This document shows, piece by piece, positions 15,102 through 22,813 of a DNA stretch of 23,687 nucleotides. This stretch comes from JBAYSY01 sp041675885 (GTDB taxonomy: Bacteria; Pseudomonadota; Alphaproteobacteria; Rhodobacterales; Rhodobacteraceae). The position numbers and the translations under genes are program-made. The notes beneath the pieces were generated by a model that worked only from the letters and a program-made list of their open reading frames with translations, was not told the origin of the DNA and did no database searches. The stretch is taken from assembly GCA_041675885.1 (NCBI GenBank), contig JBAYSY010000042.1:1-23687 (forward strand), written 5' to 3'. Positions within the stretch are counted from its first letter, which is position 1. Each line of letters starts with the position of its first letter.

Positions 15102-16325
15102 ATGTCCGCACCCAAGAAAGTCGTGCTCGCCTATTCCGGCGGGCTGGATACCTCGATCATCCTCAAGTGGCTGCAAACCGAATACGGCTGCGAGGTGGTG
15201 ACCTTCACCGCCGACCTCGGCCAGGGCGAGGAGCTGGAACCGGCGCGGCAGAAGGCGCTGATGCTGGGGATTCCGGCCGACAACATCCATATCGAGGACC
15301 TGCGCGAGGAATTCGTGCGCGACTTCGTGTTCCCGATGTTCCGCGCCAATGCGGTCTATGAGGGGCTTTACCTGCTGGGCACCTCGATCGCCCGGCCGCT
15401 GATCGCCAAGCGGCTGGTCGAGATCGCCCGGGCGACCGGCGCCGATGCGGTGGCCCATGGCGCGACCGGCAAGGGCAACGACCAGGTGCGGTTCGAACTG
15501 TCGGCCTATGCGCTCGACCCCGCCATCAAGGTGATCGCGCCCTGGCGGGAATGGGATCTGACCTCGCGCACCCGGCTGCTGGAATTCGCCGAACTCAACC
15601 AGATCCCGATCGCCAAGGACAAGCGCGGCGAGGCGCCGTTCTCGGTCGATGCGAACCTGCTGCACACCTCGTCCGAAGGCAAGGTGCTGGAAGACCCGGG
15701 CGTCGAGGCCCCCGACTACGTTGCCCAGCGTATCGTCGCGGTCGAGGATGCGCCCGACCGGCCCGAGTTCATCGAGATCGGTTTCGAGAGGGGCGACGCG
15801 GTGGCGATCGACGGCGAGGCGCTGAGCCCGGCCACGATCCTGACCCGCCTGAACGAGTTGGGCGGCAAGCACGGCGTGGGCCTGCTGGATTTCGTCGAGA
15901 ACCGCTTTGTCGGCATGAAATCGCGCGGCGTCTACGAGACCCCGGGCGGCACGATCCTGCTGGAAGCGCATCGCGGGATCGAGCAGATCACGCTGGATTC
16001 CGGCGCCGGGCATCTCAAGGACTCGATCATGCCGCGCTATGCGGAACTGATCTACAACGGCTTCTGGTTCTCGCCCGAGCGCGAGATGCTCCAGGCGCTG
16101 ATCGACAAGTCGCAGGAACACGTGACCGGCACGGTGCGGGTGAAGCTTTACAAGGGTTCGGCCCGGACGGTGGCGCGCTGGTCCGACCATTCGCTCTATT
16201 CCGAAGCGCATGTGACCTTCGAGGACGACGCCGGCGCCTATGACCAGAAGGACGCGGAAGGCTTCATCCGCCTCAATGCGCTGCGACTCAAGCTGATCGC
16301 GACGCGGAACGCGCGGGTGAAATAG
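15102..16325 (+). CDS. argG: argininosuccinate synthase
   Basis: ArgG condenses citrulline and aspartate with ATP to argininosuccinate, the penultimate step of arginine synthesis. The 407-residue length is typical. The N-terminal ATP pyrophosphatase signature AYSGGLDTS is at residues 10-18. The family stretches TFTADLGQGEE, YLLGTSIARPLIAKRLVEIA, HGATGKGNDQVRFE and ENRFVGMKSRGVYETPGGTIL are intact. AGGAG lies about eight bases before the ATG. It stands alone, as argG often does in Alphaproteobacteria. A nested hairpin fills the 57 bases before the convergent methyltransferase gene. Confidence 0.99.
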   Translation: MSAPKKVVLAYSGGLDTSIILKWLQTEYGCEVVTFTADLGQGEELEPARQKALMLGIPADNIHIEDLREEFVRDFVFPMFRANAVYEGLYLLGTSIARPLIAKRLVEIARATGADAVAHGATGKGNDQVRFELSAYALDPAIKVIAPWREWDLTSRTRLLEFAELNQIPIAKDKRGEAPFSVDANLLHTSSEGKVLEDPGVEAPDYVAQRIVAVEDAPDRPEFIEIGFERGDAVAIDGEALSPATILTRLNELGGKHGVGLLDFVENRFVGMKSRGVYETPGGTILLEAHRGIEQITLDSGAGHLKDSIMPRYAELIYNGFWFSPEREMLQALIDKSQEHVTGTVRVKLYKGSARTVARWSDHSLYSEAHVTFEDDAGAYDQKDAEGFIRLNALRLKLIATRNARVK

Positions 16326-16378
16326 GCCGCTGAAGGACAGGACCGGGGGCCGGGGGGCTGATCCCCCGGACAGCGGCC
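16326..16378. terminator. nested inverted repeat between convergent argG and MttB-like gene
   Basis: The perfect outer stem GGCCGCTG (16326-16333) / CAGCGGCC (16371-16378) begins right after the argG stop. It encloses CCGGGGG (16350-16356) / CCCCCGG (16363-16369). Filling the whole convergent gap, it probably acts as a bidirectional terminator or RNA end-protector, although no U-tract is present on either strand. Confidence 0.55.
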
Positions 16379-16382
16379 CCGT

Positions 16383-17927
16383 TCAATACGCGGCATCCGG
16401 CATCGACGCCTTGCGGCGGGCGATGAAATCGACAAGCGCGTCGTGGATGCCCTGGTCGATCGGCGGGTCTTCGTGATCGGCCAGCGCCTGCTTCCAGCGC
16501 TGGTTTGCGCGGGTGGCCGCGTCGAGGCCGCCGTTCTCGACCCATTTCTCGTACGGATCGTTGTCGGCCACCCGGCTTTCCCAGAACGCGCCGAGGTAAT
16601 TGGCCAGCGTGTGTGACGAGGCGAAGAAGTGCCCGCCGGGCCGGACTTCGGAAAAGGCGTCGCCGGCCAGCTGGTTGTCGTCCACCTTCACGCCCTGAAG
16701 ATAGCTGTGCAGGGCGCCGCAAAGATCGGCGTCCAGCACGAACTTTTCATAGGACATCGACAGAAGGCCATCAAGGAAGCCCGCGGAATGCAGGATGAAA
16801 TTCGCCCCGCATTGAACGGCGGAAAGCATGGACATCGTGCCTTCGACCATCGCCTGCGCATCGGGCAGTTTCGATGTGGTGAAATTGCCCGCACAGCGCA
16901 GGGGCAGGCCAAGCCGCCGTGCCAGCTGCCCCACGACAAGCGATCCCGCCGCCGGTTCGGGCGTGCCGAATGTCGGTGATCCCGTGCGCAGCGACATGGA
17001 CGAAAGGAAGTTGCCGAAGATCACCGGCGCGCCCTTGCGTTCAAGCTGGGTCAGCGCGCAGCCCGCCATCGTCTCGGCCACGCCCTGGGCGATCGCGCCT
17101 GCCGTCGTCACCGGCCCCATGGCCCCGCCAAGGATGAAGGGCACGATCACCGCCGCCTGATTCGCACGGGCATAGGCGCGCACCACCCTAGTGGCATCGC
17201 CCCCCCATAAAAGCGGCGAGTTCACATTCACATTGCCGAGGATGACGCAGTTCCGATCGACGAATTCCGCGCCGAAAACGAGACGCGCCATCTCGATGGA
17301 ATCCTCGGCGCGTTCCTCGGCGGTGACCGACCCCATGAAGGCGCGGTCGGAATGGAGGATATGGGCAAGCACCATGTCCAGGTGGCGCTTGTTTACCGGC
17401 AGGTCGGTCGGTTCACATACCGTGCCGCCCGAGTGGTGCAGCCAGGGCGAGGACTGGCCCAGTTTTACGAAGTTGCGAAAGTCCTCGATCGTGCCATAAC
17501 GCCGGTCCCCCCCGTGCTCCATGACGAAGGGAGACCCGTAGGCGGGGGCGAAAACCACGTGGTCGCCGCCGATCCGCACCGAATTTGCGGGGTTGCGCGC
17601 ATGCTGGGTGAACTCGGACGGTGCAGAGGCAAGGATTTCGCGCAGCATGCCGGGGGGGAACTTCACCAGATCGCCCTCAACCCCGGCCCCCGCCTTGCGC
17701 CACAGTTCCAGCGTTTCGGGGTCGTCGTGAAAGGCAAGGCCGGTTTCGGCAAGGATGCGGTCGATCATTGCCTCGATACGGACGAGGTTCTCCTCGGACA
17801 TGATCTCGTATGGAGGCACGCCACGGGTGATATACGGCGGGCCTGCGACCTCGGGGTTTTCGGCCCGGGCCTTGCGGCGGGCGCGGGCAGAACCGCGTGC
17901 GGGGGCGGATTCGGCAAGATCGGGCAT
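16383..17927 (-). CDS. MttB-superfamily (trimethylamine methyltransferase family) protein, non-pyrrolysine
   Basis: The protein has 514 residues and is similar across its length to the MttB/MtgB superfamily, which moves a methyl group from a quaternary or tertiary amine to a corrinoid protein. Recognisable stretches include IDRILAETGLAFHDDPETLELWRKAGA, VVFAPAYGSPFVMEHGG, FILGGAMGPVTTAGAIAQGVAETMAG and FTTSKLPDAQAMVEGTMSM near residue 350. The frame has no in-frame UAG, so it is not the pyrrolysine trimethylamine enzyme; characterised non-pyrrolysine members act on glycine betaine, proline betaine or carnitine. ATG 17927 (GGAG six bases upstream) is preferred over ATG 17960. It has a basic, Ala/Arg-rich N-terminal extension. 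The nearby ProVWX transporter suggests a betaine substrate. No corrinoid partner gene is visible, so the mechanism is open. Confidence 0.88.
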   Translation of the reverse strand: MPDLAESAPARGSARARRKARAENPEVAGPPYITRGVPPYEIMSEENLVRIEAMIDRILAETGLAFHDDPETLELWRKAGAGVEGDLVKFPPGMLREILASAPSEFTQHARNPANSVRIGGDHVVFAPAYGSPFVMEHGGDRRYGTIEDFRNFVKLGQSSPWLHHSGGTVCEPTDLPVNKRHLDMVLAHILHSDRAFMGSVTAEERAEDSIEMARLVFGAEFVDRNCVILGNVNVNSPLLWGGDATRVVRAYARANQAAVIVPFILGGAMGPVTTAGAIAQGVAETMAGCALTQLERKGAPVIFGNFLSSMSLRTGSPTFGTPEPAAGSLVVGQLARRLGLPLRCAGNFTTSKLPDAQAMVEGTMSMLSAVQCGANFILHSAGFLDGLLSMSYEKFVLDADLCGALHSYLQGVKVDDNQLAGDAFSEVRPGGHFFASSHTLANYLGAFWESRVADNDPYEKWVENGGLDAATRANQRWKQALADHEDPPIDQGIHDALVDFIARRKASMPDAAY

Positions 17928-17970
17928 GGCGCTCTCCACGGGCTGCGGGGGAATTGACATGACTCTGCGC

Positions 17971-18001
17971 TATTGCTGATATGCGTCAACGCCATCGCAA
18001 T
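17971..18001. promoter_or_regulatory. candidate LysR-type operator in the divergent promoter
   Basis: ATTGC (17972-17976) / GCAAT (17997-18001) flank a perfect short palindrome GCGT-CA-ACGC (17983-17992). It is placed between the methyltransferase gene and the divergent LysR gene, the classical site for an autoregulating LysR protein. Binding is inferred. Confidence 0.45.
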
Positions 18002-18025
18002 TCATCGGATGGATAACGTGAGGTC

Positions 18026-18958
18026 ATGCCAGACTATCGCCGCAACCTGCCGTCAATGAGTGCCCTGATTGCCTTCGAGGCCGCCGCCCGCCGCATGAGC
18101 TTTACCCGTGCCGCCGAGGAAATCGGCGTCACCCAGGCCGCGGTAAGCCGACAGATCCAGACGCTGGAGACGCATCTGGGCTTTCCCCTGTTTCTGCGCC
18201 GGCATCGCAGCCTGGCGCTGACGGAACGCGGCGCCATCCTGGCCTGTGCGCTGGCGGAATCGCTTGCCAACATTGCCACGGCGGTCGATACGGTTTCGGG
18301 CGAGGCACGGCCCGACCGGCTGGTGATCAGCGCCTCGGTCGCCTTTTCGCATTTCTGGCTTTTGCCCCGGCTTGCCGCGTTCCGCGCGGCGAATCCTTCG
18401 GTGCAGCTTCATCTTGCCGCGCAGGATGTGGCCGGAGACCTGCGCGAAGGGGCCACCGATCTGGCGATCCGTTATGGCGAGGGGCGCTGGCCCGATGGCA
18501 AGGCCAGGCTTTTGCTGACGGATCACGTCTATCCGGTTTGCAGCCCCGATTACATCGAGCACCATGGCCGCCCCGATTGTGCCGCCGACATTGCAGGCCA
18601 CCGATTGATCGCCGCCCATCCGCAGGAGGCGCAATGGGTCGATTGGGGCAGATGGACCGCATCTTTCGGCCTGCCGGGCGGCAACCCCGAAATCGCCCTG
18701 ACCTGCAATCTCTATACCGACGCGGTGCAGGCCGCGCTTTCGGGCGCGGGGATCGCACTGGGCTGGCACCGGCTGATCGAGGGCCTTGTCGCCGACGGGC
18801 GGCTGGTCCGCGTGGCAACCGAAAGCTGGCAGATCCGCGAAGCCTATTACCTGATTCTCAACCGCGAACGGCAGCATCGTCCGGTTGTGGCCGCCTTTGT
18901 GGACTGGATCACCGCAACCGCGGCCGCCCTTCCCCCGCTGGATGCCGCACCGACGTAA
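18026..18958 (+). CDS. LysR-family transcriptional regulator (GcvA-like)
   Basis: This 310-residue DNA-binding regulator has an N-terminal winged helix-turn-helix (LIAFEAAARRMSFTRAAEEIGVTQAAVSRQIQTLETHLG, residues about 14-52). An effector-binding domain follows (LVISASVAFSHFWLLPRLAAFRAANP, then GATDLAIRYGEGRWP). The opening MSALIAFEAAARR and the RYGEG segment are typical of the GcvA subgroup, whose best-known member controls glycine cleavage. Divergent placement from the MttB-like gene and its position upstream of proVWX suggest that it controls both in response to a transported amine or a breakdown product such as glycine. GAGG lies just before the ATG. Confidence 0.93.
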   Translation: MPDYRRNLPSMSALIAFEAAARRMSFTRAAEEIGVTQAAVSRQIQTLETHLGFPLFLRRHRSLALTERGAILACALAESLANIATAVDTVSGEARPDRLVISASVAFSHFWLLPRLAAFRAANPSVQLHLAAQDVAGDLREGATDLAIRYGEGRWPDGKARLLLTDHVYPVCSPDYIEHHGRPDCAADIAGHRLIAAHPQEAQWVDWGRWTASFGLPGGNPEIALTCNLYTDAVQAALSGAGIALGWHRLIEGLVADGRLVRVATESWQIREAYYLILNRERQHRPVVAAFVDWITATAAALPPLDAAPT

Positions 18959-18985
18959 GCGCATGATCCCTGCTTATGCGTAATA

Positions 18986-19116
18986 TAAACGAAAGTGATG
19001 TTTACAGGCTGAAAAGCCATGCTCAACATGAAAGCAGGCCAGAACGCTCACGGTGACCGGATCGCGCCGATTGCAGGCTTGATCGCGGGCCGGACCGATC
19101 ATGGAATGATCGCGGG
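18986..19116 (+). promoter_or_regulatory. control region upstream of the proVWX operon
   Basis: The 194-base gap after the LysR gene holds four elements. TAAAC-N9-GTTTA (18986-19004) is a candidate operator. GGCT-GAAA-AGCC (19007-19018) is a small hairpin with a GNRA loop. CGATCAT-GGA-ATGATCG (19096-19112) is a perfect 7-bp inverted repeat. GATCGCGGG occurs twice (19081-19089 and 19108-19116). Roles are not known. Confidence 0.45.
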
Positions 19117-19135
19117 ACCGAAACAGGATGTGACC

Positions 19136-19156
19136 ATGAAAGGGCCCCCGTTTTGA
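19136..19156 (+). CDS. possible six-codon leader peptide before proV
   Basis: ATG at 19136 opens a six-codon frame (MKGPPF) ending in TGA at 19154-19156, which overlaps the TTG start of proV at 19153-19155. AGGA lies about eight bases before the ATG. This could be a coupling leader, and the Pro-Pro pair might slow ribosomes. The frame is too short to judge by sequence alone. Confidence 0.3.
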   Translation: MKGPPF

Positions 19157-20205
19157 CAGTTGGACCGGCGCCAGGAAACACCATCCCGCCACGTATCCGG
19201 GTAGCCAATGTAAGCAAGCTGTTCGGGGGCGACAGGGCCGAAGCCCGGCGCCTGATCGGCGAAGGGCTGGACAAGGTCGAGATCCTCGGGCGCACCGGCT
19301 GCACCATTGCCGTCAACGATGTCAGCTTTGATGTGGCCGCGGGCGAGATCTTTGTCGTCATGGGGCTTTCGGGTTCAGGGAAATCGACACTGGTGCGCTG
19401 TCTCAACCGGCTGCATTCCCCCGACGCCGGACGGGTCGAGATCGACGGAGAAGACATCTGCGCCGCGGATGATGACCGGCTGCGCAGCTTGCGGCTTGAG
19501 AAGATCACCATGGTCTTCCAGCATTTCGCGCTGCTGCCGCACCGCACGGTGGCCGAGAATGCCGAATACGGGCTGAAGATGCGGGGGATGGCGCCCGCCG
19601 CCCGGCGCGAAAAGGCACATCAGGCGCTTGAGGCGGTGGGGCTTTCGCCCTGGTCCGACCGGCTGCCTTCGGACCTCAGCGGCGGAATGCAGCAGCGGGT
19701 GGGGCTGGCACGCGCGCTTGCGCTCGACCCGGAGATCCTGCTCATGGACGAGCCATTCGGCGCGCTTGATCCGCTGATCCGCCAGGACATGCAGCATGAA
19801 CTGCTGGAACTTCAGGCGCGGCACCGGACAACGATCATCTTCATCACCCATGACCTGAACGAGGCCCTGACCCTGGGCGACCGCGTGGCGGTGATGAAGG
19901 ACGGCCGCTTTTCCCAGGTGGGCACGCCGTCCGAGATCGTGCTTTCGCCTGCGGACGACTATGTTTCGGCCTTTACACGCGATATCGACCGCGCCCGGAT
20001 CCTGCCGGTGTCATGTGCCCTGCGCGGCAGCACGGCCGAAAACATGGATGCCCTGCCCGAAGTTCATGCCGACGCATTGCTGGCCTCGGTCCTGGGCCGG
20101 CTCGGACAGGGTCCGCTGCGCGTCACGGGCCGCGACGGGAACCTGAAGGGTATCGTCACGGCGGCGGATGCGGCGGCGATCGCCGCCCCGCCGGGAAAGG
20201 GCTGA
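19153..20205 (+). CDS. proV: quaternary-amine ABC transporter ATPase (ProV/OpuAA type)
   Basis: This is the ATPase of a glycine betaine/proline-type importer, 350 residues. It has Walker A GLSGSGKST (71-79), the Q-loop Q123 in VFQHFALLPHRTV, signature LSGGMQ (175-180), Walker B ILLMDE (195-200) and the H-loop His233. The N-terminal segment SKLFGGDRAEARRLIGEG is typical of the QAT subfamily. The C-terminal part after residue 275 is shorter than in ProV (about 400 residues), leaving room for roughly one CBS-like unit (LRVTGRDGNLKGIVTAADA) where two are usual. The start is a rare TTG, supported by AAAGGG upstream and lack of an in-frame ATG. proW follows three bases after the stop. Confidence 0.92.
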   Translation: MTVGPAPGNTIPPRIRVANVSKLFGGDRAEARRLIGEGLDKVEILGRTGCTIAVNDVSFDVAAGEIFVVMGLSGSGKSTLVRCLNRLHSPDAGRVEIDGEDICAADDDRLRSLRLEKITMVFQHFALLPHRTVAENAEYGLKMRGMAPAARREKAHQALEAVGLSPWSDRLPSDLSGGMQQRVGLARALALDPEILLMDEPFGALDPLIRQDMQHELLELQARHRTTIIFITHDLNEALTLGDRVAVMKDGRFSQVGTPSEIVLSPADDYVSAFTRDIDRARILPVSCALRGSTAENMDALPEVHADALLASVLGRLGQGPLRVTGRDGNLKGIVTAADAAAIAAPPGKG

Positions 20206-20208
20206 TCC

Positions 20209-21135
20209 ATGGCGTTTCTCGACAAGATCACCTCTGTCGCGGATATCCTGCGGCCCTCGACACATGCGATCCTGCCGCTGGACAAATGGATACAAAGCGG
20301 GGTGCGCGAATGGTTGGTGCCGGTCATGCGCCCCACCTTCCGGACGCTGCAATGGCCCGTGGCCAAGGTGCTGGACGGATTGCAGGCGGTGCTGCTGGGC
20401 GTGCCCTTCATCCTGCTGGTGGTGCTGGCCGGGTATGTCGCATGGCGGGCCAAGGGGTTCTGGCTTTCGGCCTTTACGGTGGTCTCGCTGCTGCTGCTGG
20501 ACTGGCTGGGCCTGTGGGCGGCCACCATGGTCACTTTCGCCATGATCCTGACGGCCGTGGCCTTCTGCCTGATCATCGGCATCCCGCTCGGGATTCTCTC
20601 GGCCCGGAGCGACATCTGGGAACGCAGCCTGCGGCCGCTGCTGGACATTATGCAGACCATTCCCTCTTTCGTGTATCTGGTACCGATCGTCATGCTGTTC
20701 GGCGTGGGGATGGTGCCGGCGGTGATCGCCACGATCATCTTCGCCCTGCCGCCGCTGGTCCGGCTGACGAACCTCGGCATCCGCCAGGTCGATCGCGAAC
20801 TGATCGAGGCCGGGCAGGCCTTCGGTTCGACCCCGCGCCAGATCCTGTGGGAGATCCAGCTGCCGCTGGCGCTGCGCACGATCATGACCGGCGTCAACCA
20901 GACATTGATGCTGGCGCTGTCGATGGCCGTGATCGGGGCGCTGATCGGGGCGGGCGGCCTTGGGCTGACCGTCTATACCGGGCTGGGGCGGCTCGATGTC
21001 GGCTATGCCACGATCGGCGGCCTTGGCATCGTGCTGATGGCCATTATCCTTGACCGTATCACCGAAGCCTTCGGCAGCGGAGATGCGGCACGGAGGCGCC
21101 GGGCCGCGGCCCGCGATCGCGGGAAGGAGAAATAG
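20209..21135 (+). CDS. proW: quaternary-amine ABC transporter permease (ProW/OpuAB type)
   Basis: This is an inner-membrane permease of 308 residues, about seven hydrophobic segments. The N-terminal cytoplasmic part (LPLDKWIQSGVREWLVP) resembles ProW. Membrane spans run from VLLGVPFILLVVLAGYVAW onward. The permease EAA loop that docks on the ATPase is seen as ELIEAGQAFGSTPRQILWEIQLPLALRTI. LDIMQTIPSFVYLVPIVMLFGVG is a strong family signature. The C-terminus is basic (RRRRAAARDRGKEK). The gap to proV is three bases and the gap to proX 44 bases, consistent with one operon. It forms the channel for the substrate delivered by the ProX-like protein. Confidence 0.95.
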   Translation: MAFLDKITSVADILRPSTHAILPLDKWIQSGVREWLVPVMRPTFRTLQWPVAKVLDGLQAVLLGVPFILLVVLAGYVAWRAKGFWLSAFTVVSLLLLDWLGLWAATMVTFAMILTAVAFCLIIGIPLGILSARSDIWERSLRPLLDIMQTIPSFVYLVPIVMLFGVGMVPAVIATIIFALPPLVRLTNLGIRQVDRELIEAGQAFGSTPRQILWEIQLPLALRTIMTGVNQTLMLALSMAVIGALIGAGGLGLTVYTGLGRLDVGYATIGGLGIVLMAIILDRITEAFGSGDAARRRRAAARDRGKEK

Positions 21136-21179
21136 GCGGCGACCGCTTCGCCTGATCGGGTGACAACAGGGAGGACACC

Positions 21180-22202
21180 ATGAAGAAAGAGAGTTTCGCA
21201 CTTGCCGGGGCGCTGGCGCTGATCCTCGCCGCGCCTGTGGGCGCGCAGGACCTTCCGGGGACGGGCACGACCGTGCGCATGGCGCAGCCCACCTGGGATA
21301 CCGAATGGTTCCAGGCGCAGATCTACCGCGCCCTGCTGCAAGAGCTGGGCTATACCGTCGATCAGCCGGTCGCGCTCGACAATCCGCCGTTCTACCAGGC
21401 GGTGGCGCAGGGGGATGTGGATTTCTGGGCCTCGGGCTGGTTCCCGCTGCACAACACCTATCTGGGCGAGATCGAAGGAGCGGCCAGCCGTGTCGGCATG
21501 GTCGCAAGGGGCGGCGCGCTTCAGGGCTATCTGATTGACCGGGCGACGGCCGAAGCCCATGACATCAGATATATCGAGCAACTGCGCGATCCTGATATCG
21601 CCGCCCTCTTCGATGCCGATGGCGACGGCAAGGCCGATCTGGTCGCCTGCCCGCCCGGCTGGGGCTGCGAACTGACCATCACCCACCAGATGGAAGCCTA
21701 CGACCTGAACGGGACCGTCAACCAGATCCAGGCGGCCTATTCCGCCTCGATGGCCGATGCGGTGGCACGCCACCAGGCCGGAGAGCCGATCCTCTTCTAT
21801 ACCTGGACACCCAACTGGACGGTGGGCGAACTGAAGCCGGGCGAGGATGTCGTCTGGTTGCAGGTCCAGTCCGCGGCCCTGCCCGATGACCAGAAGGACA
21901 TGGAGGATTTCATCTCGGTCGAAGGTGTCGTCGGTTGTGCCGATGACCCCTGCGTGATGGGCTGGCCCGCCAATGACATCGAGGTTGTGGCCAATGATAG
22001 GTTCCTGGCCGGGAATCCGGCCGCGGCGGCCCTGCTGGCCGCGATGAGCATCCCGCTGGCCGATATCTTCGCCCAGAACGCCGAAATGAACGCAGGTGCG
22101 TCGCGTCCCGAGGAAATCGAGGCCCAGGCCCACGCTTGGATCGAGGCCCACCGGGATCTGGTCGATGACTGGATCGCCTCGGCCCTTGCCGCGGCAAACT
22201 GA
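21180..22202 (+). CDS. proX: periplasmic substrate-binding protein of the quaternary-amine transporter (ProX/OpuAC type)
   Basis: This is the binding protein of the importer, 340 residues. It has a Sec signal peptide (MKKESFALAGALALILAAPVGA, likely cleaved after residue 22). The mature OpuAC-type domain shows Trp/Tyr-rich substrate-contact segments typical of aromatic-cage betaine binders: QPTWDTEWFQAQIYRALL, GDVDFWASGWFPLHNTY, CPPGWGCELT and FYTWTPNWTVGELKPGE. Cysteine pairs in ACPPGWGCE and VGCADDPCVMG could form disulfides, as in ProX. GGGAGGA before the ATG is the strongest ribosome-binding site of the operon, fitting excess production of the binding protein. Substrate (glycine betaine, proline betaine, choline or carnitine) cannot be fixed from sequence. 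Confidence 0.94.
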   Translation: MKKESFALAGALALILAAPVGAQDLPGTGTTVRMAQPTWDTEWFQAQIYRALLQELGYTVDQPVALDNPPFYQAVAQGDVDFWASGWFPLHNTYLGEIEGAASRVGMVARGGALQGYLIDRATAEAHDIRYIEQLRDPDIAALFDADGDGKADLVACPPGWGCELTITHQMEAYDLNGTVNQIQAAYSASMADAVARHQAGEPILFYTWTPNWTVGELKPGEDVVWLQVQSAALPDDQKDMEDFISVEGVVGCADDPCVMGWPANDIEVVANDRFLAGNPAAAALLAAMSIPLADIFAQNAEMNAGASRPEEIEAQAHAWIEAHRDLVDDWIASALAAAN

Positions 22203-22204
22203 AA

Positions 22205-22222
22205 CCGGGCCCACGGGCCCGG
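22205..22222 (+). terminator. hairpin after proX
   Basis: CCGGGCCC-AC-GGGCCCGG lies two bases after the proX stop. It is a strong GC palindrome without a U-tract, so a 3'-end stabiliser or factor-dependent terminator is likelier than an intrinsic one. Confidence 0.4.
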
Positions 22223-22273
22223 ACAACGGCTCGCGGCCCGCTTTCCGGGCGGGATGCCCCGGCCGGAAAGGCC

Positions 22274-22621
22274 GTGCCGCATCGAATGGCGCCAAAGGCC
22301 GCGCGCAAAGCCTTCTGGCGGCGCGCGGCCGGACCGGCGGCCATCCGGCTTCCGCCGCTGTCCGTTGATACCGTCACCATGCCGGGCGCGGGGCTGGCGC
22401 GGAGCGCCGAGGGCATGGCGGCGACGGTCGGCACGATCCGATTCGAACCGAATGCGATCAACGCCATTCCTTCGGTTGCCGCCTTCGTTGTCCGGACCCT
22501 GCGCAGCTTCGGAATCGAGGTGGCCGAGGGGATCGGCGGCACCGGCGTTATCGGCACGCTGAGGCGCGGGACCTCGAACCGATCCATCGTGCTGCGGGCC
22601 GACATGGATGCGCTGCGGATC
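22274..22621 (+). pseudogene. chimeric fragment of two M20-type amidohydrolases
   Basis: This frame joins two unlike pieces of M20-family metallohydrolases. Codons at about 22379-22474 (GMAATVGTIRFEPNAINAIP) resemble the middle of N-carbamoyl-amino-acid hydrolases/allantoate amidohydrolases. Codons 22475-22621 (FVVRTLRSFGIEVAEGIGGTGVIGTL, then SIVLRADMDALRI) resemble the N-terminal part of hippurate-hydrolase-type (HipO) proteins. In HipO this would be followed by QE and the metal-binding His/Asp residues, which are absent. Beyond 22621 the frame enters unrelated sequence. No intact catalytic site is possible, so this is a remnant. Family calls are from motif memory: good for the second part, moderate for the first. 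Confidence 0.7.
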
Positions 22622-22813
22622 AGGCTGACATCGCTTGCCAGCCGGGGAACCAGTTGGAAAGCAGCCGTCGCGCCATTCCAGCGCACATCATATGGCCCAG
22701 TTGCTCCCTGTTTGTTCTTGATGCAATTCCACCGATGCAGAGTCGAGTCGGCAGGCCCCGGCAGCGGGACATCATGGTTGCGACAGCCGCAATCCGCCCC
22801 GGGGCGAAGCCAC
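22622..22813. other. unassigned sequence after the M20 fragment
   Basis: No gene is recognised. Both strands are open over parts of it; the minus strand reads through RWNGATAAFQLVPRLASDVS, which I cannot place in a family. Its abrupt junction with the M20 fragment suggests inserted or recombined DNA. Confidence 0.35.

Noticed and set aside
16383..17927. pyrrolysine-type trimethylamine methyltransferase
   Set aside because: No in-frame UAG codon exists, and no pyl genes are in the window.
20011..21507. 498-codon minus-strand frame over proW
   Set aside because: Shadow of the permease gene; very rich in Asp/His/Arg/Gln with no recognisable family.
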